A stretch of DNA of 64,000 nt. It comes from an uncultured Bacillota bacterium (GTDB lineage: Bacteria; Bacillota_I; Bacilli_A; RFN20; CAG-826). A model generated the notes under the pieces. The model was not told where the DNA came from. It made no database searches and was given only the letters and a program-made list of their open reading frames with translations. The stretch is from assembly GCA_949293555.1 (NCBI GenBank), contig CASFDV010000002.1, forward strand, positions 170,210-234,209, given 5' to 3'. Of the stretch, positions 7,984 through 16,098 are shown one piece after another. Position 1 is the first letter of the stretch; the number at the start of each line of letters is the position of its first letter. The translations under genes were made by a program, and so were the position numbers.

Positions 7984-8352
7984 ATGCGCGAGCTCATCTG
8001 CATCTGCTGCCCGCTGGGCTGCCACATCAAGGTCGACGACAGCGACATGAACGACCTCAAGGTCACGGGGAACACCTGCCCCAGGGGCGCCAAGTACGCC
8101 AGGGACGAGGTCACCTGCCCCAAGCGCGTCGTCACCTCCATCTGCCCCGTCGAAGGCGGGGAGATCGCGATGGTCTCCTGCAAGACGAAGGACTCCGTCG
8201 AGAAGAGGCTCATCTTCGAGGTCCTCAAGGAAATCCGGGCGAAGAAGGTCGAGGCCCCCGTCCACGAGGGGGACGTCCTCGTCCCGGACGTCATGGGGAC
8301 CGGGGTCGACGTCGTCGCGACCAAGACCGTCCTAAGGAGGCAAGATGGATAG
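7984..8352 (+). CDS. DUF1667 cysteine-rich protein of the glycerol operon, 122 aa
   Basis: Small cysteine-rich protein: [15 protein letters not shown] at the N-terminus and [20 protein letters not shown] follow the DUF1667 pattern (C-x2-C-P-x-G-C then C-P-R-G and C-P). The cysteines probably bind an iron-sulfur cluster. The C-terminal part is a conserved [18 protein letters not shown]. It starts 2 bases after the flavoprotein stop and overlaps the start of glpK by 8 bases (ATGGATAG). In known genomes this family is always linked to the two upstream flavoproteins, so it is likely the third subunit of the complex; its exact role is unknown. Confidence 0.9.
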   Translation: MRELICICCPLGCHIKVDDSDMNDLKVTGNTCPRGAKYARDEVTCPKRVVTSICPVEGGEIAMVSCKTKDSVEKRLIFEVLKEIRAKKVEAPVHEGDVLVPDVMGTGVDVVATKTVLRRQDG

Positions 8353-9841
8353 CGGGAAGTACATCCTCGCCCTGGACCAGGGCACCACTTCGTCGCGGGC
8401 GATCGTCTTCGACCGCCACGGGGAGATCAAGGGGCTCGCCCAGCAGGAGTTCGCCCAGATCTACCCCCACACCGGCTGGGTCGAGCACGACCCCGTCGAG
8501 ATCCTCGGCTCCCAGCTCGGAGTCATCCCCGAGGCGCTCATCCGCGCGAAGGTCCAGCCGAAGGACATCATGGCCATCGGCATCACCAACCAGCGCGAGA
8601 CCACGATCGTCTGGGACAAGGAGACCGGGGAACCGGTCTACAACGCGATCGTCTGGCAGTGCCGGCGGACCGCCCCCTTCTGCGACATGCTGATCGAGAA
8701 GGGCTACAAGGACATGATCTACGAGAAGACGGGCCTCGTCATCGACGCCTACTTCTCCGCGACCAAGATCAAGTGGATCCTCGATAACGTCGAGGGGGCG
8801 AGGAAGAGGGCCGAGGAAGGGAAGCTCCTCTTCGGCACGGTCGACACCTACCTCATGTGGCGGCTCTCCGGGGGCAGGGTCTTCGCGACCGACTATACGA
8901 ACGCCTCCAGGACGATGCTCTTCAACATCCACACCCTCGAATGGGACGAGGAGCTCCTCGCTCTCTTCGGGATCCCGCGGAGCATGCTCCCCGAGGTCCA
9001 TCCCTCCTCCTATATGTACGGCTACGCGGAGGAAGGGCTCCTCGGCCACAAGATCCCCATCTCCGGCGTCGTCGGCGACCAGCAGGCCGCCCTCTTCGGG
9101 CAGCTCTGCGTGAAGAAGGGCGAGGTCAAGAACACCTTCGGGACCGGCTGCTTCCTCCTCGCCAACACCGGCGACAAGTGCGTCTGCTCCAAGCACGGGC
9201 TCATCACCACCCTCTCCGCCTCCCTCGACGGGGAGAAGCCGAGCTACGTCCTCGAGGGCTCCGTCTTCGTCGGGGGCGCGATCGTCCAGTGGCTCCGCGA
9301 CGAGATGAGGCTCATCCGGAACGCCGCAGAGACGGAGAAGTACGCCAACGCCGTCGACTCCTGCAACGGGGTCTACATCGTCCCCTCCTTCGTCGGCCTC
9401 GGGGCGCCCCACTGGGAGCCCGACGTCCGCGGCATCGTCTGCGGGCTCACCCGCGGGACGAAGAAGGAGCACTTCATCCGCGCCGCCCTGGAAGGGATCG
9501 CCTACCAGGTCTACGACATCTATAAAGCCATGGAGGAGGACCTCCAGGTCGAGCTCCGCTCCCTCAACGTCGACGGGGGCGCATCCAGGAACGACTTCCT
9601 CATGCAGTTCCAGTCCGACATCCTCGGCGCCAAGGTCGTCCGTCCCAAGGTGGTGGAAGTCACCGCCCTGGGGGCCGCCTACCTCGCCGGGCTCAAGGTC
9701 GGCTACTGGGCGGACATCGAGGACATCAAATGCAACAAGGAGATCGAGCGGGAGTTCCTCCCCTCGATGGACCTGGAAAGGAGGGAAAGGCGTCTCACGG
9801 GCTGGCACAGGGCCGTCCGGATGGCGTGCATGAAGGAATAG
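8345..9841 (+). CDS. glpK: Glycerol kinase, 498 aa
   Basis: FGGY-family kinase forming glycerol-3-phosphate from glycerol and [23 protein letters not shown] is the N-terminal phosphate loop; [20 protein letters not shown] and [10 protein letters not shown] are glycerol-kinase signatures; [20 protein letters not shown] and [11 protein letters not shown] are further FGGY blocks; [20 protein letters not shown] is the C-terminal signature. Full length. The SD AAGGAGG (8334-8340) sits inside the end of the DUF1667 gene. The stretch before DQQAALFGQ ([15 protein letters not shown]) lacks the HFYG-type histidine that HPr phosphorylates in many Firmicute enzymes, so PTS control through HPr is unlikely. 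No glycerol facilitator gene is seen in this window. Confidence 0.96.
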   Translation: MDSGKYILALDQGTTSSRAIVFDRHGEIKGLAQQEFAQIYPHTGWVEHDPVEILGSQLGVIPEALIRAKVQPKDIMAIGITNQRETTIVWDKETGEPVYNAIVWQCRRTAPFCDMLIEKGYKDMIYEKTGLVIDAYFSATKIKWILDNVEGARKRAEEGKLLFGTVDTYLMWRLSGGRVFATDYTNASRTMLFNIHTLEWDEELLALFGIPRSMLPEVHPSSYMYGYAEEGLLGHKIPISGVVGDQQAALFGQLCVKKGEVKNTFGTGCFLLANTGDKCVCSKHGLITTLSASLDGEKPSYVLEGSVFVGGAIVQWLRDEMRLIRNAAETEKYANAVDSCNGVYIVPSFVGLGAPHWEPDVRGIVCGLTRGTKKEHFIRAALEGIAYQVYDIYKAMEEDLQVELRSLNVDGGASRNDFLMQFQSDILGAKVVRPKVVEVTALGAAYLAGLKVGYWADIEDIKCNKEIEREFLPSMDLERRERRLTGWHRAVRMACMKE

Positions 9842-9892
9842 CGACCCCATTCTCCGTCCGACTCTAGAAAAGAAAGGAAGAAAGAAGGAAAC

Positions 9893-11956
9893 ATGCTGAA
9901 GAACTACTTCAAAGAGCACAAGAAAAGCCTGATCTGCCTCGCGATCGGCCTCCTTGCCATCCTCATCAGCTCCTTCTGCGGCTCCCTCGTCCAGACGGCA
10001 GGCTATAGCCTAACCGTCTCCGACCTCAGGGACGCGACGAACGAAGGCGTCATGACCTCGATCGTCGTCGACGCGGAAGGGAACCAGACCGAGCAGGAGA
10101 CCGATATCGCCGGCAAGGTCGTCTCAGGCCTCCTCTTCAAGCCCAACTCCGCGACCGCGGAGACCCCGCATCCTGGCGTCGTATTGACCCACGGCTATCT
10201 CAACAACCGCGAGCTCCAGCTCCCCTTCGCGATCGAGCTGGCCCGCCGCGGCTTCGTCGTCCTCGCCATCGACCGCGAGGGCCACGGGAACTACGAGAAC
10301 ACGGGAGACACGGGCGCCATGATGGCCACCAACGGCCTTTATGACTCCGCCAAGTACCTCTATAACCTCGACTACGTCGACAAGGACAGGATTGGCATCT
10401 CCGGCCACTCGATGGGCGGCTTCACCACCGCGATGACCCTCATGCAGGATGCTTCCGTTGGCATCATCTCTGCCGGGCTCATGCAGGGCTGGTCCAGCTT
10501 CATGGGCGCGGGGGCGGACGTCGACGTCGGCTTCCTCAAGGCCAATGACGACGAGTTCTTCTTCTCGGGGGTGGACGCCTCCGGGAACCCCACCATCTCC
10601 CGCGAGTTCCTCCATAGCACGACCGCCGCGAACTTCGTCGGCCTCGCCTATGAGGAAGGCGGCGAGATCAACGTCGAGAACTGCGCCTACTACGTGAACG
10701 GGGAAGTGGTCGATCGCACCCTCGGGACCGCCATCGACGAGCCCTTCCGCGTCATCTACGAGGCGGACGAGATCCACCCGCTCAACCACTGGTCCATCCC
10801 TTCGACGGCGAACCTCGTCGACTTCTTCTACACCGCCTTCGGGACGCCGGATGGCTACTCCGTCATCGACACCTACAACCAGGTCTGGTGGCTGAAGGAA
10901 GCCTTCGCCCTCATCGGCCTCATCGCCATCTTCTTCCTCATCTTCCCGCTCGTCTCCCTCGCCCTCACGATCCCCTTCTTCCAGTCGCTCAGGACCAGGA
11001 GGGTCAAGGCGGAGCTCGCCCTCGCTCCTTCCGGGAATGGCGGCGAAGGCCCCAGGGACGTCGCCATCGCCTATCGCGACGTGCCGGTGACGGAGGAAGA
11101 GGTCAAGAAGGAAGAGAAGCCGCTGAAGGGTCCCTTGGACTGGGTGTTCTACTTCCTGCCGGCCGTCGCCTGCACCATCTTCGCCGGCTTCTCGATCCAG
11201 AGCTTCGTCAACGAATGGGGCGACAGGTGGTTCCCCAACACCCAGCTCTATCCCCAGGATACGACCAACTGGGTGGCGCTATGGTCCGTCGCCTGCGGCC
11301 TCTTCGCCTGCGGCATGGTGCTCCTCTTCTACTTGGTCCGCTACTTCATGAACAAGTGGAAGTACCGGAACAACCCTGATGAGCTCGTGCCCGTCGATAA
11401 CCCCTTCTCGACCGCGAAGATCAGCGGGACGAACCTCATGAAGACGGTCGTCCTCGCCTTCGGGATCGTCATCGTCCTCTACCTCATCCTCTTCATCAAC
11501 TGGGGCATCTGGAAGACCGACTTCCGCATCTGGACGTTCGCCATGAAGGTGTTCAACGTCCCGGAGATGGTCCCGACCGCGATGCGCTACCTCCTCTTCT
11601 TCGGCCTCTTCTACCTCCTCAACGGCATCGCGAACCAGACCTACCGGACCTCGACCATGCCGGAGTGGGCGACGATCGCGATCAATGCCTTCTTCAACGT
11701 CTTCGGCATCTTCCTCGTCATCATGATCCAGTACGGCACCTTCAAGAGCACCGGCGTCCTCTGGCAGGGCGACATGGCCCTCGGCTATATCGTCCTCTTC
11801 CCGATCATCCCGATCCTCGTGATCGCCACGATCATCTCCCGCCTCCTCTACAAGAAGACGGGGAACGTCTGGCTCGGCTCCCTCATCAACGCGATCCTCT
11901 TCACGATGATCACCGTGAGCGGCACCGCGGCCTCCTTCTCCTACGTGATGGGCTAG
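9893..11956 (+). CDS. Alpha/beta hydrolase fused to a polytopic membrane domain, 687 aa
   Basis: An N-terminal membrane anchor (about residues 11-38) is followed by an extracytoplasmic alpha/beta hydrolase: GVVLTHGYLNNRE gives the oxyanion region, LAIDREGHGNYENTGDT a strand-loop, and GISGHSMGGFTTAMTL the nucleophile elbow with Ser173; a late His in EADEIHPLNHWSIP is the probable catalytic His. From about residue 330 on there are some seven hydrophobic segments with a charged loop (KAELALAPSGNGG ... KKEEKPLKGPLDW). Substrate unknown: a lipid, cell-wall ester or drug ester are all possible. SD GAAGGAAAC before ATG 9893. It stands alone, 51 bases after glpK, and ends in a strong terminator. Similar hydrolase-membrane fusions occur in gut Firmicutes but have no assigned function that I know of. 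Confidence 0.8.
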   Translation: MLKNYFKEHKKSLICLAIGLLAILISSFCGSLVQTAGYSLTVSDLRDATNEGVMTSIVVDAEGNQTEQETDIAGKVVSGLLFKPNSATAETPHPGVVLTHGYLNNRELQLPFAIELARRGFVVLAIDREGHGNYENTGDTGAMMATNGLYDSAKYLYNLDYVDKDRIGISGHSMGGFTTAMTLMQDASVGIISAGLMQGWSSFMGAGADVDVGFLKANDDEFFFSGVDASGNPTISREFLHSTTAANFVGLAYEEGGEINVENCAYYVNGEVVDRTLGTAIDEPFRVIYEADEIHPLNHWSIPSTANLVDFFYTAFGTPDGYSVIDTYNQVWWLKEAFALIGLIAIFFLIFPLVSLALTIPFFQSLRTRRVKAELALAPSGNGGEGPRDVAIAYRDVPVTEEEVKKEEKPLKGPLDWVFYFLPAVACTIFAGFSIQSFVNEWGDRWFPNTQLYPQDTTNWVALWSVACGLFACGMVLLFYLVRYFMNKWKYRNNPDELVPVDNPFSTAKISGTNLMKTVVLAFGIVIVLYLILFINWGIWKTDFRIWTFAMKVFNVPEMVPTAMRYLLFFGLFYLLNGIANQTYRTSTMPEWATIAINAFFNVFGIFLVIMIQYGTFKSTGVLWQGDMALGYIVLFPIIPILVIATIISRLLYKKTGNVWLGSLINAILFTMITVSGTAASFSYVMG

Positions 11957-11975
11957 GGCCTGGCCCATCCCCACG

Positions 11976-12000
11976 GGCGCCCCTGCGGGGGCGCCTTTTC
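11976..12000 (+). terminator. Intrinsic terminator after the hydrolase gene
   Basis: GGCGCCCC (11976-11983), a TGCG loop and GGGGCGCC (to 11995) form a perfect 8-bp GC stem followed directly by TTTTCCTTG. Confidence 0.9.
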
Positions 12001-12217
12001 CTTGTCTTGGGAATTTCCTGCCTCCAGTTGAGATCTGCTGGGAAATTCGCAATTAAGCGTTCCGTTTGCGGTGGTTTGCCAAGGCATTGGATGGTTATTC
12101 CTCGCGAATTAACGACGTAGAACTTCCTCAATTTCCCCAGAGGCCTTCTTCATTTTCCCCCGGCTAGCCTGCAAAAGGCGCATCAAACGCTGGAAAAAGG
12201 AAACGGACGATCCATGC
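12001..12217. other. Non-coding gap between two facing terminators
   Basis: The whole gap between the hydrolase and the leftward ABC ATPase is 306 bases (11957-12262). Apart from the two terminators, this middle part has no credible reading frame, tRNA or hairpin. It is more AT-rich than its surroundings; I see nothing else in it. Confidence 0.6.
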
Positions 12218-12246
12218 AAAAAGCCCTCCTCCCGAAGGAAGAGGGC
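12218..12246 (-). terminator. Intrinsic terminator of the leftward ABC ATPase gene
   Basis: Read on the minus strand: GCCCTCTTCC, loop TTCG, GGAGGAGGGC, then TTTTTGC. One mismatch in a 10-bp stem; 17 bases past the stop codon. Confidence 0.9.
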
Positions 12247-12262
12247 GAAGGGATTCCTTCCC

Positions 12263-13735
12263 TTAGAAGATCGCCTTCGTGGAGATGGGATCGAAGACGT
12301 GCGCCTTGAGGGTGTCGAAGGAGAAGCCGATTTCGTCCCCGACGAGGACCGTCTCCCTGGCGTCGGTCTTGGCGACGACGTCCTTCCCTCCGAAGGGGAA
12401 GTGGAGGTCGTACTCGCGGCCCATGAGCTCGGCGACGTCGATCTTCGCCTGGAAGAGAGGGTCCTTCCCTTCCCGGCGGATGTCCTCCGGGCGGATGCCG
12501 TAGAGGATCCTCATCGCGTCCTTGGCCCGTTCGAACTGGAGGCGGTGGAGGGTTTCCTCGAGCTTGGCCAGCTTCTCGCTCCCGAAGTTCCTGAGCGCCT
12601 CCTCCTTGTCCTTGATCTTCGGGTTCTCCTCGATCTCTTCCCTGAGGGCGGCCTTCTCCTCCTCGATCCCTTCCTGGAGGCGCCTCTCGTAGTCGTCGTA
12701 GAAGCCCTCGATCCGGGCGATCTCGTCCTTGGTGAGGGCGATGGAGGCGCCGCCCTGGAAGTGGATGGAGCCGGACTTCCGGTACTCCGCCTCGAGGATG
12801 TTCATCGCCGGGGCCCCGATGAAGGTGGCGACGAAGGCGTTCGCCGGATGGTCGAAGATTTCCTGGGGAGTGCCGATCTGCTGGATCCTCCCGTCCCGCA
12901 TGACGACGATCCTGGTCGCCATCGTCATCGCCTCGGTCTGGTCGTGGGTGACGTAGATGGTCGTGGCCTTCAGCTCGTTATGGAGCTTGACGATGGACGC
13001 CCTCATCTGGACGCGGAGCTTGGCGTCGAGGTTCGAAAGAGGCTCGTCCATGAGGAACACGCGGGCGTTCCGCACGATCGCGCGCCCGAGGGCTACCCTC
13101 TGGCGCTGGCCGCCGGATAGTTCCTTGGGCTTCCGGTCGAGGTAGTCGCCGAGCTCGAGGATCTTCGCGGCGACCTTCACCCTCTCGTAGATCTCCTCCC
13201 TCTTCTCGTGGCGGAGCTTGAGGGAAAAGGCCATGTTCTGGTAGACGTTCATGTGGGGGTAGAGGGCGTAGCTCTGGAACACCATCGCCATGTTCCTGTC
13301 CTTGGGGGCCCGGTTGTTCGCGCGCTCCCCGTCGATATAAAGGTCCCCGGTGGTGATGTCCTCGAGGCCGGCGATCATGCGGAGGGTCGTGGACTTCCCG
13401 CAGCCGGAAGGGCCGACGAAGACGATGAACTCGTGCTCGTGCACCTGGAGGTTGAAGTCCTCGACCGCCTGGACGAAGCCGTCGTACACCTTGTTGACGT
13501 GGCGGAGCTCGAGGAAGCAGTCCTTGTCGGGGAGGTAGGCGCCCTCGGACTCCCGGCGCTCCCTCTCCTCCTTCAGGAGCCGGCGGTAGTTCCGCTCCCT
13601 TTCCTTCAGGCGGAGGCGGTCGCTCTTCTTCGCCTCTCTTCTCGTCCGGAAGCCCTCCTTGATTCCGTCCACCTGCTTCCCGAGCCAGGCGGAAAGGGCG
13701 TTTCCCGTCTTTTTACCTTCTTTTTCCTCAGACAT
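12263..13735 (-). CDS. MsmK/MalK-type sugar ABC transporter ATPase with N-terminal and regulatory-domain coiled-coil additions, 490 aa
   Basis: ATPase subunit for CUT1 carbohydrate importers. [20 protein letters not shown] is Walker A, AMVFQSYALYPHMNVYQNMA the Q-loop, LSGGQRQRVALGRAI the signature, [17 protein letters not shown] Walker B, and IYVTHDQTEAMTM the switch His. Standard family members are about 365-380 aa. Here a 75-residue highly charged helical extension precedes the usual start, and about 75 residues of predicted coiled coil (YDDYERRLQEGIEEEKAAL onward) interrupt the C-terminal TOBE-type domain before YGIRPEDI. Start placed at ATG 13735 after CAGGAGGAAACCCA. It is divergent from the lacI gene and the permease operon, which lacks its own ATPase, so it most likely energises that importer and perhaps others. 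Confidence 0.92.
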   Translation of the reverse strand: MSEEKEGKKTGNALSAWLGKQVDGIKEGFRTRREAKKSDRLRLKERERNYRRLLKEERERRESEGAYLPDKDCFLELRHVNKVYDGFVQAVEDFNLQVHEHEFIVFVGPSGCGKSTTLRMIAGLEDITTGDLYIDGERANNRAPKDRNMAMVFQSYALYPHMNVYQNMAFSLKLRHEKREEIYERVKVAAKILELGDYLDRKPKELSGGQRQRVALGRAIVRNARVFLMDEPLSNLDAKLRVQMRASIVKLHNELKATTIYVTHDQTEAMTMATRIVVMRDGRIQQIGTPQEIFDHPANAFVATFIGAPAMNILEAEYRKSGSIHFQGGASIALTKDEIARIEGFYDDYERRLQEGIEEEKAALREEIEENPKIKDKEEALRNFGSEKLAKLEETLHRLQFERAKDAMRILYGIRPEDIRREGKDPLFQAKIDVAELMGREYDLHFPFGGKDVVAKTDARETVLVGDEIGFSFDTLKAHVFDPISTKAIF

Positions 13736-13767
13736 TGGGTTTCCTCCTGTTAGCGATAACATTTATC

Positions 13768-13796
13768 TTGCAAGCGCTATTATACGCACTTACAAT
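13768..13796 (+). promoter_or_regulatory. Promoter of the lacI-type regulator gene
   Basis: TTGCAA (13768-13773), a 17-base spacer and TACAAT (13791-13796). The expected start is near 13803, giving an 18-nt leader that lacks a good SD and contains the operator at 13802-13815. Confidence 0.65.
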
Positions 13797-13806
13797 ACGG
13801 GTGGAA
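13779..13806 (-). promoter_or_regulatory. Divergent promoter of the ABC ATPase gene
   Basis: On the minus strand TTCCAC (13806-13801), 16-base spacer, TATAAT (13784-13779). It overlaps the lacI promoter and touches the operator, so one bound repressor could cover both. A central AAGCGCTA at 13772-13779 may be a second, weaker operator core. Confidence 0.5.
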
Positions 13807-13815
13807 GCGGTTTCA
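13802..13815. promoter_or_regulatory. LacI-family operator (cre-like) at the divergent promoters
   Basis: TGGAAGCGGTTTCA fits the LacI/CcpA-type operator consensus with a central CG and near-dyad TGGAA/TTTCA arms. It sits at the predicted start of the lacI transcript, which suggests autorepression. Confidence 0.6.
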
Positions 13816-13820
13816 TTTTT

Positions 13821-14789
13821 ATGAGGAGAAACGGCGAGTTCCCGACGCTGCGCGCGATAGCCGACAAGACCGGCTACTCGATCATGACCGTCTCGCGCGC
13901 CCTCAACCACCCCGAGGTGCTGAAGGAGGACACGAGGGCCGCCATCCTTTCCGCGGTGAGGGAGCTCCAGTACTACCCGAACTCGGTGGCGCGCGCCCTG
14001 AGCGCTGGGAAGACCTCGATCGCCTACGTGTACATCCCGAGCGACTACGAGGCCACGAACCTCTTCTTCATGAACGTCGTCGCCGGCATCGGCGAGGCCC
14101 TTGGGGAGCGGGACCGCTCCCTCATCGTCAAGAGGAGCTGGTACGCCGGGGAGCCTTGCGACGGCATCGTCCTCATGGGCCTCCGGGAGCATGACATCGA
14201 GCCGGCGCTCGAGCTTGCGAGGAAGAAGAACTGCGTCCTCTTCGGGCACGTGGACGGGATCGACTCGATCGACGTGAACAACTTCGAGGGCCTCCGCCTC
14301 ATGACCGAGCACGTCCTCTCCCGCGGGAAGAAGAGGCCGCTCTTCCTTTCGATCGACGAGGACCGTCCCTTCGTGCGCGACCGCGAGCGCGGGTTCCTTT
14401 CGATGCTTCCACTGGGCGCGGAGAAGGACATCCTCCGCTCCGCGAACAACGCCGAGGACGCCTACAAGACGCTCCGCGCCGCCTTCGGGGAGGATGGGGA
14501 GATTCCCTACGACGCCATCCTCTGCGCATCCGACGACATGGCCATCGGCACGCTCCGCTACCTGCACGACAGGAGGATCCCCGTTCCGGGAGGGATCGCC
14601 GTCGGCGGGTACGACGCGATCGGGAGGGAGCGCCTGGCCGTCCAGCGCCTCACCAGCGTCCGCCAGCCGATCTACGAGATCGGGAAGATGCTCGCCGAGC
14701 GCCTCGTGGAAAGGATCGACGAGGCGCCGGGCCTTGCCACGGAGTGCCGCCTCATCGTCCCGACCCTCGTCGAGGGGGACTCGACCTAG
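13821..14789 (+). CDS. LacI/GalR-family transcriptional regulator, 322 aa
   Basis: The N-terminal HTH (TLRAIADKTGYSIMTVSRAL, then NHPEVLKEDTRAAILSAVRE) and hinge (LQYYPNSVARALS) are typical LacI; a periplasmic-binding-like effector domain follows (ALCASDDMAIGTLRYL-type block reads ILCASDDMAIGTLRYL, and IAVGGYDAI). Length about 320 aa is normal. Start taken at ATG 13821, where the HTH begins; the open frame runs upstream but that part is the promoter. It probably senses the oligosaccharide imported by the adjacent transporter and represses both the divergent ATPase and the downstream operon, where a second operator-like site lies at 14815-14828. Confidence 0.92.
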   Translation: MRRNGEFPTLRAIADKTGYSIMTVSRALNHPEVLKEDTRAAILSAVRELQYYPNSVARALSAGKTSIAYVYIPSDYEATNLFFMNVVAGIGEALGERDRSLIVKRSWYAGEPCDGIVLMGLREHDIEPALELARKKNCVLFGHVDGIDSIDVNNFEGLRLMTEHVLSRGKKRPLFLSIDEDRPFVRDRERGFLSMLPLGAEKDILRSANNAEDAYKTLRAAFGEDGEIPYDAILCASDDMAIGTLRYLHDRRIPVPGGIAVGGYDAIGRERLAVQRLTSVRQPIYEIGKMLAERLVERIDEAPGLATECRLIVPTLVEGDST

Positions 14790-14814
14790 GGAAGGCTGTT
14801 TTCTTCTTCCCGGA

Positions 14815-14828
14815 TGTTAACGCTACCA
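14815..14828. promoter_or_regulatory. Second LacI-type operator before the sugar operon
   Basis: TGTTAACGCTACCA keeps the central ACGC and TG/CA ends but departs from the consensus at two positions. It lies 30 bases before the binding-protein ATG. No convincing -35/-10 pair was found around it. Confidence 0.4.
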
Positions 14829-14858
14829 CGCAATGTAAATAACAAAGGAGGCATACAA

Positions 14859-16094
14859 ATGTCACTCAAGAAAACCCTGCCGCTCGCCGCGATGGCCCTC
14901 GCCATGGCGGGAGCCACCCTCGCCGGATGCACGGATAATGGCGATACCGGAGGAGGTTCCGGAGCCGCCGAGCAGATCAACTTCATGGTCTACCAGCCCA
15001 GCGACCAGGACGACCAGCGCGCCCTCCAGGGGCTCATCGAGGAGTTCACGGAGGAAACCGGGATCCAGGTCCGCCTGAACGCCGTCCCGAAGGACAACTA
15101 CGACTCCACCTTCAAGTCCGCCATCAGCCGCGGGAGCTATAAGCCCGACCTCGCCTACATGGACCAGCCGCTCATCGCGACCTACGCCTCCGACGGCTCC
15201 ATCAGCGCCATCGACGACCTCCTGCCGGAGACGATCGACCTCGACGCCTTCAACGAGTCCGCCCTTGCGACGAACCGCTACGAAGGGAAGCTTTACGGCC
15301 TTCCCCTGAACCTCACCGCCTCCGTCCTCTTCTATAACCGCGCGCTCGTCTCGGACGAGGAAGCCCCGGAGACCTGGGCGGAATGGAAGGCGATCGAGAC
15401 TCCCGCCGACGTCGCCCTCTTCGACGGCATCGGCTCGGGCGGCTACGCGGGATGGTACTTCCAGGCCTTCATCGAGAACTGCGGGGGCAAGCTCTACGAC
15501 GAGTCGACCGGGAAGGTCGCCTTCAACTCCGAGCAGGGCAAGGAGGCCGCCCAGTTCCTCAAGGACATCTACCGGAACGAGACGGACGACACCATCCGCA
15601 GCAGCACGAACGCCTTCATCAACGGCGACATCATGTTCAAGATCGGCTCCTCCTACGACATCGACAACATGAGGAAGCAGAACCCGAACCTCGACGTCGG
15701 CGCGATCCTCATGCCTTCCAAGACCGGGGAGCACCACTACTCCGTCATGGGCGGGGAGAACCTCGTCATCCCGACCTGCAGCACCAAGCGCGAGAGCGCG
15801 ATGAAGCTCATGGAGTTCCTCATGGAGAAGGAGCAAATGGAGCTTCTCGCCGAATTCACCGGGAACTTCCCCTCGATCACCGAGTACCAGGTGACGGAGG
15901 ACCCCGTGAAGCAGGTCGTCATCGACCAGTTCGACGAGCTTCTCATGCGTCCGATCGTCCCGGGCTGGATGAGCGTCAACGACCTCTATCTCGGCCAGGC
16001 CGTCACCGACATCCTCGACCACGAGGAGCAGCGCGACATCTCCGAGGCCCTCAGCTGGGCCGAGGAAGCCAGCAACAGGACTCTAGAGAAGTAG
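14859..16094 (+). CDS. Sugar ABC transporter substrate-binding lipoprotein, 411 aa
   Basis: Family 1 extracellular solute-binding protein (MalE/UgpB type). The signal peptide ends in a lipobox LAGC with a lipidated Cys followed by TDNGDTGGGSG linker. Mature part: INFMVYQPSDQDDQRAL, LIEEFTEETGIQV, KPDLAYMDQPLIATYASDG and the hinge block LYGLPLNLTASVLFYNRAL are characteristic. Start ATG 14859 follows AAAGGAGG. First structural gene of a roughly 13-kb operon with two permeases, GH30 enzymes and CE2 esterases. The cargo is probably an oligosaccharide released by those enzymes. Confidence 0.93.
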   Translation: MSLKKTLPLAAMALAMAGATLAGCTDNGDTGGGSGAAEQINFMVYQPSDQDDQRALQGLIEEFTEETGIQVRLNAVPKDNYDSTFKSAISRGSYKPDLAYMDQPLIATYASDGSISAIDDLLPETIDLDAFNESALATNRYEGKLYGLPLNLTASVLFYNRALVSDEEAPETWAEWKAIETPADVALFDGIGSGGYAGWYFQAFIENCGGKLYDESTGKVAFNSEQGKEAAQFLKDIYRNETDDTIRSSTNAFINGDIMFKIGSSYDIDNMRKQNPNLDVGAILMPSKTGEHHYSVMGGENLVIPTCSTKRESAMKLMEFLMEKEQMELLAEFTGNFPSITEYQVTEDPVKQVVIDQFDELLMRPIVPGWMSVNDLYLGQAVTDILDHEEQRDISEALSWAEEASNRTLEK

Positions 16095-16098
16095 GCGG

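Noticed and set aside
13802-13815. Calling the TGGAAGCGGTTTCA site a CcpA cre element
   Set aside because: It fits the cre pattern, but no evidence for CcpA, HPr or HprK is seen in the window, and hprK is missing from its usual place. A site for the adjacent LacI regulator is simpler.
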